This document shows positions 1 to 5,647 of a DNA stretch of 5,714 bases, piece by piece. Numbering within the stretch: position 1 is the first letter of the stretch; the number at the start of each line of letters is the position of its first letter. Position numbers and translations under genes: made by a program. This stretch comes from DASSHC01 sp035693105 (GTDB taxonomy: Bacteria > Chloroflexota > Chloroflexia > Thermomicrobiales > Thermomicrobiaceae), in NCBI GenBank assembly GCA_035693105.1, contig DASSHC010000437.1, positions 1 through 5,714 of the forward strand, written 5' to 3'. The notes below the pieces were generated by a model. That model saw only the letters and a list, made by a program, of their open reading frames with translations. It did no database searches and was not told the DNA's origin.

Positions 1-1071
1 GGTCGGCGTGCCGCGCAGGGTGAGGAGGAGTATGGCGGCCACGCGCGCCTGCTCCGGCCCGACGCGGCTGGCGATGCGGTGGCGATCGTGGTTGCCGAGC
101 ACCCAGTTGGGCCAGGCGCCCTCCGGCAGGAGTCCCTCGTAAGTGTCGACCAGCGCGGCGATATCGGCTGCCCGCCAGGGGGTCAGGATCAGGTGGAAGT
201 TGGCCGGCAGGTGGACGCCGCTGCCGTGCTCGCCGTAGTAGGCGACCAGCCGCTCCAGGGGCAGGTAGAGCTCGCCGATCATCAGCCGGTTGGGATAGGC
301 GTCTATGACCGCCCGCAGCTCGCGAATGATCTCGTGAACCTCGGGCCGGTCGGCCGAATAGACTGGCAAGAGCGCGGCGTATGGCCCCTGGTCGGGCGTA
401 TGGGCCGGATTCGGCGGGTTGTCGCGGAGATCGGCGTCCTTGATGACCTGACGCAGGGCGTCGACGCGGAAGCCGTCGACACCCCGGTCGAGCCAGAAGC
501 GCAGCACGTCGAGCATCGCCCGGCGCACCTCCGGGTTGCGCCAGTTGAGATCGGGCTGCTCCCGCAAGTAGGCGTGGTAATAGTATTGCCCCGTCGGCTC
601 GTCCCACTCCCAGGCGCTGCCGCCGAAGTTGCTCACCCAGTTGTTGGGTGGGCCGCCGTCGGGAGCCGGATCGCGCCAGATGTACCAGTCGCGCCTGGGA
701 TTGTGGCGCGCGGCGCGCGACTCCAGAAACCAGGGGTGCTGCTCCGAGGTGTGATTCGGCACGTAGTCGAGGATGACCTTCAGCCCGCGCTCGTGCGCGG
801 CCGCGACCAGGCGGTCGAAGTCGGCCAGGGTGCCGAACATCGGGTGGATCGCCCGGTAACCGCTGACGTCGTAGCCGAAGTCGGCCATCGGCGAGGTGAA
901 GATGGGCGAGAGCCAGATGGCATCGACGCCGAGCCACTGGAGGTAGTCGAGGCGCGCGGTAATGCCCGGCAGATCGCCGATGCCGTCGCCGTTGCTGTCC
1001 TGCAACGAGCGCGGATAGATGTGGTAGATGATCCCGCGCTGCCACCACGCGAACCCAGCGAACCCGGCCAC
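1..1071 (-). CDS. GH13 alpha-glucosidase / oligo-1,6-glucosidase family protein, 3' end cut by the window edge
   Basis: Intracellular-type glycoside hydrolase of family 13, expected to release glucose from alpha-linked gluco-oligosaccharides by a retaining mechanism. Read from a GTG at 1071, the frame stays open for 357 codons to the window edge. The (beta/alpha)8 barrel starts at once with WWQRGIIYHIYPRS (9-22). The four conserved GH13 regions are visible: DYVPNH (102-107), GFRVDAL with nucleophile D204 (200-206), IGELYLP with acid/base E267 (265-271), and NHD with stabiliser D329 (327-329). The sequence LRDNPPNP (215-222) after region II is typical of alpha-glucosidases rather than alpha-amylases. 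No signal peptide is seen. Family members usually have about 530-550 residues, so the barrel end and domain C (roughly 180 residues) lie outside the window. An in-frame TGA at 1119-1117 limits the start. GTG 1071 is the first usable start after it and is preceded by GGAGAGGGG; the ATG at 1120 is out of frame. Exact bond specificity (alpha-1,4 or alpha-1,6, or transglycosylation) is not resolved. The gene follows the ABC transporter gene on the same strand after 89 bp. Confidence 0.93.
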   Translation of the reverse strand, partial: MAGFAGFAWWQRGIIYHIYPRSLQDSNGDGIGDLPGITARLDYLQWLGVDAIWLSPIFTSPMADFGYDVSGYRAIHPMFGTLADFDRLVAAAHERGLKVILDYVPNHTSEQHPWFLESRAARHNPRRDWYIWRDPAPDGGPPNNWVSNFGGSAWEWDEPTGQYYYHAYLREQPDLNWRNPEVRRAMLDVLRFWLDRGVDGFRVDALRQVIKDADLRDNPPNPAHTPDQGPYAALLPVYSADRPEVHEIIRELRAVIDAYPNRLMIGELYLPLERLVAYYGEHGSGVHLPANFHLILTPWRAADIAALVDTYEGLLPEGAWPNWVLGNHDRHRIASRVGPEQARVAAILLLTLRGTPT

Positions 1072-1083
1072 GGTGCTGCGCCC

Positions 1084-1114
1084 CTCTCCAGGGAACCGAA
1101 TTCGTCCTGGAGAG
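1084..1114 (-). promoter_or_regulatory. Inverted repeat over the GH13 ribosome binding site (operator or leader hairpin)
   Basis: Perfect 9-bp arms, CTCTCCAGG at 1084-1092 and CCTGGAGAG at 1106-1114, are separated by 13 bp. On the minus strand the downstream arm contains the GGAGAG part of the Shine-Dalgarno sequence of the GH13 gene, and the upstream arm abuts a TATGAT hexamer. As DNA it could be a repressor operator at the transcription start. In a read-through transcript from the ABC gene it would fold so that the ribosome site is masked. No T-run follows, so it is not a standard terminator. The repeat is seen directly; its function is inferred. Confidence 0.5.
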
Positions 1115-1115
1115 A

Positions 1116-1121
1116 ATCATA
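1116..1121 (-). promoter_or_regulatory. Candidate -10 element for the GH13 gene
   Basis: The minus strand reads TATGAT (1121 to 1116), five of six matches to the sigma-70 -10 consensus. It lies in the short gap between the ABC gene stop and the GH13 start. The hexamer 17 bp upstream is GGCGTC, which is a poor -35, and there is no extended TG motif. Transcription would start near 1109, inside the inverted repeat. The match may be chance. Confidence 0.3.
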
Positions 1122-1160
1122 GCCCGGATTGCGCGGGCGACGCCGAAGGAGACCCGGCGC

Positions 1161-3698
1161 TCACTTCAGGACGTGCAGCACGCCGTAGAGGACCAGCCAG
1201 AGGCCGTTCTGCACGAAGCGGTGGACGGCTTCGCGGGCGAAGGTACTGCTGCCCGAGCGCATGCCGGAGCGCTTCAGCAGGTCGCCGACCGCCGCGCCGA
1301 GCGGCCCCGTGCGCACCACGAAAGGGTCGCGCCGCTGCAAGAGGAGGAGCGCCCCAGCGACGGCCGCGCCGCCCAGCAGGAGGAGCGCGGTGATGTTGCG
1401 CAGCCAGACCTGCCGCGAGCGAGCCCAGCTCCGGTCGGCCCGCTCGCCGGTTGGAGCGCGGTCAGGGTGGGCGGGATTGTCCAGGAAGTTGAGGTCGATC
1501 GTCGAGGCTACCGCCGAGAAGCCCCAGTTGGCCGAGACGATGTCGCTGAGCTGGCTCATTCCCGGCTTGCCCTCCAGCGAGATGATGCCCCCCGAGAGGA
1601 TGATCTGGGGGATCAAGAGGAGGGGCAGGAGCGTCATCGCCTTGTCCGAGGCGGTGACCGCGGTGGAGATCAACAGCGAGACCGTCATGGCGGCGATGCC
1701 GGTCAGGAGCACGTCGAGGTAGAGCTCCAGCACCGGCGGCAGCCCGGCGGCCGAGGCTGTCGGCCCGTGCTGGCGCATGGCGGCCAGCGCGAGGAGCACC
1801 AGCGCCTGCGCCGCGGTCAGCACCGAGAGCACGGCGACCTTCGAGGCGATGTAGGCCGAGATCGACAGGCCCACCGCGCGCTCGCGGCGGTAGATCGGCA
1901 GCTCCTTGACCACCTCGCGGATCGCGTTGGCCGCGCCCATGAAGGTGATCGCCAGCACGATCATCAGCGCCACGGTGATCGACTGCTGGTGGTCGGCCGC
2001 CGGCGAGGGGTCGAAGGAGTGCGGCGGCGCGATCAGGAAGATCAACAGTCCGAGGAGCGGCGCCTGGAGCAGCAGCGTCAGCAGGTTGCGCCGGTCGCTG
2101 GCGGTGACCACCACGTAGCGCTGGGTGAGCGTCTTGAACTGGTGCCACCAGCTCTGGCGCGGCGGCGGCGGCAGGGTCAGCGAGGCGTCGCGCTCGGAGG
2201 CGACGAGGTCGTGCCCGAGGAGCGGCTGGCGCACGTAGGCATCGTAGAGGGGATGCTGGCGGAAGCGCCCCTTCCAGTCGCTGTCGCGCTCGCGGTCGAG
2301 CCGGGCGAAGATGTCGGCGTAGTCCTGCTCGCCGAAGTACGCCAGCGCCTCTTTCGGCGGGCCGAAGTAGGCCACCTTGCCGCCGGGCGCCAGGAAGAGG
2401 ACGCGGTCGCAGAGATCGAGACTCTGCACGCTGTGGGTCACCACCACCACGGTGCGCCCGCCGTCGGCCAGTTCCCGCAGCAGCGTCATGATCTGCTTCT
2501 CGTAGCCGGGGTCGAGACCCGAGGTTGGCTCGTCCAGGAACAGGAGCGAGGGCTTGGTCAGCAGCTCCAGCGCGATGCTGGCGCGCTTGCGCTGGCCGCC
2601 GGAGAGCCGGCTGATCGGCAGGTCGGCCCGCTGCGCCAGACCCAGCTCGCCCATCACCTCCTCGACGCGCCGGTCGCGGTCGGCCTCGGCCGTGTCGGTG
2701 GGGAAGCGCAGCGCGGCGGCGAACTGCAACGCCCGCCGCACGGTGAGTTGCGGGTGGAGCACGTCGTCCTGCGGCACGTAGCCGATGCGCTGGCGCAGGT
2801 CGTCGTAGTTGTCGTAGAGGTCGCGGTCGTTGTAGAGCACGCGGCCGTCGTCGGCCGGACGGAAGCCGGTCAGCGCGTTGAGCAGGGTCGACTTGCCGGC
2901 GCCGCTGGGGCCAACCACGGCCAGAAAGCCGCAGCGCTCCAGCGAGAACGAGACATCGTCCAGCAGCACACCGCCGGAATCGGTGCGCACGGTCAGGTCG
3001 AGCGCCTCGAAGGTGATCTCGCCGGTGTCGATGTACTCCTCCAGCGCGCCCCCGGCGAGCCGAAAGAGGTAGTGGCCGATGGTGATGAAGTCGGACTCGC
3101 CGATCGGCGCGCGGCTGATGCGCTTGCCATTGACGTAGGTGCCGTTGGCGCTGTCGAGATCGACCAGGACGGACTGGCCGCCCTCGCGGTGCAACTCGGC
3201 GTGGTAGCGGGAGACGAGAAGGTCGTTGATCACCACGTCGTTCTCCGGCGCGCGGCCGATGCGCGACATGGTCACGCTGGGGCGGTAGACGAAGCTTGCC
3301 GCACCGAAGGCCTGGATGGGGTGGTCGTCGTCGAGCTTCGGCTTGGGTCTGGTGCCGGCGCCGGCCAACAGCTCGACCGGTTGGCGCGGCTGCGTCTCGC
3401 CGCCGCCCTCCGGCTCGAGATGGACCACGATCCCGCCATCCTCGTCGCCCAGCCGCAGGTCGAGCGGGCCGGCGACACGCACCTCCCGCACCGGCTTACC
3501 GTCCTGGTAGGTGCCGTTGCTGCTGCCGACATCGCGGTAGACCCAGCCCTGGGCGTCGGCGCGCACCTCGGCGTGCCGGCGCGAGACGAGCGCGTCGGAG
3601 AGCGGCACGGCGGCGTCCGCCTGCCGGCCGATGGTGACGGTCTGCGAGTCGTCGAAGGCGTACTCCCGCTCGCCGACACGAATGCGAAGCTTCGCCAT
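1161..3698 (-). CDS. Double-FHA ABC transporter, ATPase and permease fused (Rv1747-like, ABCG type)
   Basis: Inner-membrane ABC half-transporter, probably an exporter working as a homodimer, with phosphothreonine-reading domains for control by a Ser/Thr kinase. Reading from ATG 3698 gives 845 residues. FHA1 (about 4-93) shows IGR 23-25, SRRH 39-42 and SSNGT 59-63. FHA2 (about 131-215) shows IGR 147-149, SRYH 163-166 and NGT 185-187. The nucleotide-binding domain (about 228-450) has Walker A GPSGAGKST 263-271, Q-loop Q310, signature LSGGQ 365-369, Walker B LLFLDE 385-390, D-loop SGLD 393-396 and H422, so the ATP site is complete. An ABC2-type membrane domain follows, with about six hydrophobic spans near 538-557, 573-591, 615-640, 657-681, 686-706 and 767-787, then a basic tail. 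Domain order matches M. tuberculosis Rv1747, substrate of kinase PknF, and a kinase gene lies divergently next door here. Start choice: GAGG sits 5 nt before ATG 3698 and FHA1 begins at residue 3 or so. An upstream in-frame ATG at 3758 would add 20 residues unlike an FHA strand and has no spaced ribosome site. Substrate unknown. Confidence 0.93.
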   Translation of the reverse strand: MAKLRIRVGEREYAFDDSQTVTIGRQADAAVPLSDALVSRRHAEVRADAQGWVYRDVGSSNGTYQDGKPVREVRVAGPLDLRLGDEDGGIVVHLEPEGGGETQPRQPVELLAGAGTRPKPKLDDDHPIQAFGAASFVYRPSVTMSRIGRAPENDVVINDLLVSRYHAELHREGGQSVLVDLDSANGTYVNGKRISRAPIGESDFITIGHYLFRLAGGALEEYIDTGEITFEALDLTVRTDSGGVLLDDVSFSLERCGFLAVVGPSGAGKSTLLNALTGFRPADDGRVLYNDRDLYDNYDDLRQRIGYVPQDDVLHPQLTVRRALQFAAALRFPTDTAEADRDRRVEEVMGELGLAQRADLPISRLSGGQRKRASIALELLTKPSLLFLDEPTSGLDPGYEKQIMTLLRELADGGRTVVVVTHSVQSLDLCDRVLFLAPGGKVAYFGPPKEALAYFGEQDYADIFARLDRERDSDWKGRFRQHPLYDAYVRQPLLGHDLVASERDASLTLPPPPRQSWWHQFKTLTQRYVVVTASDRRNLLTLLLQAPLLGLLIFLIAPPHSFDPSPAADHQQSITVALMIVLAITFMGAANAIREVVKELPIYRRERAVGLSISAYIASKVAVLSVLTAAQALVLLALAAMRQHGPTASAAGLPPVLELYLDVLLTGIAAMTVSLLISTAVTASDKAMTLLPLLLIPQIILSGGIISLEGKPGMSQLSDIVSANWGFSAVASTIDLNFLDNPAHPDRAPTGERADRSWARSRQVWLRNITALLLLGGAAVAGALLLLQRRDPFVVRTGPLGAAVGDLLKRSGMRSGSSTFAREAVHRFVQNGLWLVLYGVLHVLK

Positions 3699-3703
3699 GT
3701 CAA

Positions 3704-3707
3704 CCTC
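3704..3707 (-). promoter_or_regulatory. Ribosome binding site deciding the ABC transporter start
   Basis: The minus strand reads GAGG, then a 5-nt spacer TTGAC, then ATG at 3698. The competing ATG at 3758 has only AGG directly touching it, too close to serve. Together with the FHA fold beginning right after 3698, this favours the shorter 845-residue protein. Confidence 0.55.
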
Positions 3708-3715
3708 AACCACGT

Positions 3716-3735
3716 GCAACGATCGAGCAACGATC
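3716..3735. repeat. 9-bp tandem direct repeat with 11-bp period in the divergent intergenic region
   Basis: GCAACGATC occurs at 3716-3724 and again at 3727-3735, an 11-bp period that is close to one helical turn. It lies 18-37 bp upstream of the transporter ATG at 3698. Two same-face half-sites like this are what OmpR/PhoB-type response regulators and some other dimeric activators bind; that role is inference. If translation instead started at 3758 this stretch would be coding. Confidence 0.4.
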
Positions 3736-3780
3736 TGGGGCATTGATGATAACGACATCCTACAACACGCGGGCTACGCT

Positions 3781-3789
3781 TGCTATACT
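3781..3789 (+). promoter_or_regulatory. Extended -10 promoter for the Ser/Thr kinase gene
   Basis: TGCTATACT fits the extended -10 form TGnTATAnT, with the hexamer TATACT at 3784-3789 matching five of six consensus bases. No good -35 is present about 17 bp upstream, which extended -10 promoters tolerate. Transcription would start near 3796 and leave a leader of about 94 nt before the GTG at 3890. The same bases read TATAGC on the minus strand, so a back-to-back promoter for the transporter is possible but weaker. Confidence 0.5.
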
Positions 3790-3823
3790 GTGCATACAAC
3801 TGCGTTTTGTCTTGGGTCGGGCT

Positions 3824-3845
3824 AGCCGGTGGGGGTCCATCGGCT
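3824..3845 (+). other. Stem-loop in the kinase mRNA leader
   Basis: Bases 3824-3832 can pair with 3837-3845 (nine pairs, one of them G-U) around a GGGU tetraloop. It lies within the predicted 5' leader, about 45 nt before the kinase start. It is not followed by a T-run and does not cover the ribosome site. It might stabilise the leader or be incidental in GC-rich DNA. No riboswitch family is recognised. Confidence 0.3.
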
Positions 3846-3876
3846 CGGGGGACCGTGTGGTCGTGTGCTCGTGATT

Positions 3877-3882
3877 GGGTGG
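3877..3882 (+). promoter_or_regulatory. Ribosome binding site deciding the kinase start
   Basis: GGGTGG lies 7 nt before the GTG at 3890, a workable if imperfect Shine-Dalgarno match. The TTG at 3875, five codons upstream in the same frame, has no purine-rich site before it and directly follows an in-frame TGA at 3872-3874, so GTG 3890 is preferred. Confidence 0.5.
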
Positions 3883-3889
3883 CGACGCG

Positions 3890-5647
3890 GTGACAGCCGA
3901 ACCGAAGATCAGGAATTATCAGGTCAAGCGGCGGTTAGGCAGCGGAACCTACGCCAGCGTCTGGCTGGCCTTCGACCCCGGTCTAGAGCGCGATGTCGCG
4001 GTCAAGATCCTGGCGGATAACTGGGCTCAGGACGACGACATCCGGCGCCGCTTCGAATCCGAGGCCAAGATCCTCTGGAAGCTCAAAGAGCCGCACATCG
4101 TCGAGGTCTACGGCGTCGGCACCCTGGACGACGGCCGCCCCTACTTCGAGATGGAGTACGCCGACGCCGGTACGCTGCAGGACCGCATCCGCGCACGCCG
4201 CGACAAGCAGGAGTTCTACCCGGTCGATGAGGCGGTGCGGCTGAGCCGGGAGATCGCGCAGGGCCTGGCGGTGGCGCACGACGCGGGCATCGTCCACCGG
4301 GATCTGAAGCCGAGCAACATCCTCTTCAAACACGCGCGCGTCGTCGGCAAGACGACCGAAGAGTCGCCGACCCGCCTGCTGTTGGCCGATTTCGGCATCG
4401 CGCGCCAACTGGAGCAGGCCAACAAGCTGACGATGGCGGCCGGAACGCCCTACTATATGGCGCCCGAGCAGGCCAATCCCACCCCCGGCCGCGGGCCGGA
4501 CGAGCGCTGCGACATCTACGCCGCGGCCACCATCCTCTATGAGATGCTGGGCGGACGGGTGCCCTATCCGTTTGAGACGGCCAGCCAGATCGTGCGCGCC
4601 CAGGAGCAAGGCCAGCGCCCGAACATCAGCGATCTCAATCCCGCCGTGCCCCCCGCGCTGGCGCAGATCATCGACACCGGCCTCGAGCCGAACCCCGAGC
4701 ACCGCTACCGCACGGCGCGCGAGTGGAAGGCCGCGCTCGACGAGTTCGCGGCCTCGCGGTCGACGGATGAGGGTGGCGACAAAACCATCGTCCCCTTGAA
4801 GAAGGAACGGCTCGGCGGTGGCGGCAACGGTGGCAACGGCGGTGGCGGCGGCAACAGCAGTGGTATTGGGGGCGGCAGTGGCGGCGGCAGCGACAACGGC
4901 GGGAAGCACCGGCAGCCGGTCGCGCTGAACCGCACCCAGCAGTACGCCATCGGCGGGGTGCTCGTCGTGCTGGTGGTCCTGGGGATCTACAAGCTGACCG
5001 CCGGATCCAACGGCCCCGGCACGCCGACCCCGACGCAGCCGGTCGCCGTCACGACACCCAGCCCGACGCCGAACCAGCAGGCGGTGATCGCCACGCCGGC
5101 GCCGACGGCCGCGCCGACCCCGACTCCGCTGCCGCCGACACCGACACCGGCGCCCCCAACGCCAACGCCCGTGCCGCCCACACCAACCCCGGCGCCGCCC
5201 ACGCCCACACCCGCGCCCGCGCCGGAACCGACCGCGACTCCGGCCGCCATCCAGCGTCTGGAGAGCCACTTCGCTTATATCCAGGCCAAGAACTGCACCG
5301 TGCAGCCGAACGATCCCGGCACCGACGCCGTCATCAAGTGCACCGCGTCGCAAGGGACGGTCTACTTCATCGAGTACACCTCGCTGCAGTCACTGCAGCA
5401 GCTGTATCAGTACATCACCGACAGCTACCGCACCAGCGAACAGGGCTGGCACTATGGCAGTGATGAGAACGCGCCGACCGAAGGGGAGATGCTGCAGTTT
5501 ATCGATGAGGACGGCGACGCGCGGCTCTTCTGGACGCTCGACCAGCCGCTGATGTCGGGTGAGGCGATCGGCAACGGTTCCGATCAGAACGCGGTCTACG
5601 ACTGGTGGACCAACGTCATCAGCCTGCGCCCCTCGCCGCCGTCGTGA
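3890..5647 (+). CDS. Transmembrane Ser/Thr protein kinase (Hanks type) with a Pro/Thr stalk and two-cysteine external domain
   Basis: Membrane receptor kinase that phosphorylates Ser/Thr residues; the FHA-ABC transporter encoded divergently is the obvious candidate substrate. Residues are counted from GTG 3890 (585 aa; a TTG at 3875 would add five). The kinase domain (about 10-286) is complete: glycine loop GSGTYASV 17-24, K39, helix-C E58, HRDLKPSN 136-143, DFG 167-169, GTP 185-187 with likely activation-loop sites T181 and T186, APE 191-193, and D208. The HRD Arg marks a kinase activated by loop phosphorylation. N143 to D167 is about ten residues longer than usual. A Gly/Asn/Ser-rich linker (309-338) leads to one membrane span (about 352-367), then a Pro/Thr-rich stalk (378-452). 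The C-terminal domain (453-585) should lie outside the membrane; it has C469 and C484, suited to a disulfide, and ends near DWW 571-573. It is not PASTA, NHL or another domain I can name with confidence, though it recalls two-Cys, WW-ending modules on actinobacterial kinases (from memory, unverified). Confidence 0.94.
   Translation: MTAEPKIRNYQVKRRLGSGTYASVWLAFDPGLERDVAVKILADNWAQDDDIRRRFESEAKILWKLKEPHIVEVYGVGTLDDGRPYFEMEYADAGTLQDRIRARRDKQEFYPVDEAVRLSREIAQGLAVAHDAGIVHRDLKPSNILFKHARVVGKTTEESPTRLLLADFGIARQLEQANKLTMAAGTPYYMAPEQANPTPGRGPDERCDIYAAATILYEMLGGRVPYPFETASQIVRAQEQGQRPNISDLNPAVPPALAQIIDTGLEPNPEHRYRTAREWKAALDEFAASRSTDEGGDKTIVPLKKERLGGGGNGGNGGGGGNSSGIGGGSGGGSDNGGKHRQPVALNRTQQYAIGGVLVVLVVLGIYKLTAGSNGPGTPTPTQPVAVTTPSPTPNQQAVIATPAPTAAPTPTPLPPTPTPAPPTPTPVPPTPTPAPPTPTPAPAPEPTATPAAIQRLESHFAYIQAKNCTVQPNDPGTDAVIKCTASQGTVYFIEYTSLQSLQQLYQYITDSYRTSEQGWHYGSDENAPTEGEMLQFIDEDGDARLFWTLDQPLMSGEAIGNGSDQNAVYDWWTNVISLRPSPPS
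4814..4903 (+). repeat. Gly/Asn/Ser-rich low-complexity linker inside the kinase gene
   Basis: Codons for kinase residues 309-338 are nearly all GGN, AAC or AGC and give runs such as GGGGNGGNGGGGG. The stretch links the cytoplasmic catalytic domain to the membrane span and should be a flexible, unfolded juxtamembrane tether. The repeated GGC/GGT codons could change length by slippage. It stays in frame. Confidence 0.8.
5129..5212 (+). repeat. Four tandem 21-bp units encoding a seven-residue Pro/Thr repeat
   Basis: Kinase residues 414-441 consist of four copies of xPPTPTP, where x is Leu, Ala, Val, Ala. The DNA copies differ at third positions (ACA, ACG, ACC for Thr), so the peptide repeat looks older or selected rather than freshly duplicated. 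Less regular Pro/Thr/Ala sequence flanks it (378-452). It should form an extended polyproline-like stalk between the membrane and the C-terminal domain, and its threonines could carry sugars. Confidence 0.85.

Noticed and set aside
1049..1067. Repeated GCGAACCC (period 10 bp) at the start of the GH13 gene
   Set aside because: It is short, lies within the coding sequence for the first residues, and is compatible with chance in GC-rich DNA.
1118..1120. ATG as the GH13 start codon
   Set aside because: It is out of frame with the GH13 reading frame (it overlaps the in-frame TGA at 1119-1117), so GTG 1071 is used instead.
79..1122. Plus-strand open frame of 347 codons opposite the GH13 gene
   Set aside because: The minus strand encodes all four GH13 catalytic regions in one uninterrupted frame; the plus-strand product has no recognisable motif.
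1173..3746. Long plus-strand open frame of 857 codons opposite the ABC transporter gene
   Set aside because: It is antisense to a gene with complete FHA, Walker A, signature and Walker B motifs. Its translation is an Arg/Glu/Gln/Val/His-rich string without any domain, the usual shadow in high-GC DNA.
3699..3758. N-terminal 20-residue extension of the ABC transporter from ATG 3758
   Set aside because: It lacks a properly spaced ribosome site, contributes nothing to the FHA fold, and overlaps the likely promoter and direct-repeat region. It is kept only as an alternative start.
5129..5212. Short tandem repeats considered as a CRISPR array
   Set aside because: The 21-bp units are contiguous without spacers, remain in frame, and encode a Pro/Thr stalk inside the kinase.
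3983..5353. Minus-strand open frame of 456 codons opposite the kinase gene
   Set aside because: Antisense to the kinase catalytic motifs. The protein is Arg/Gly-rich low complexity from the reversed Gly and Pro/Thr codons, with no recognisable fold.
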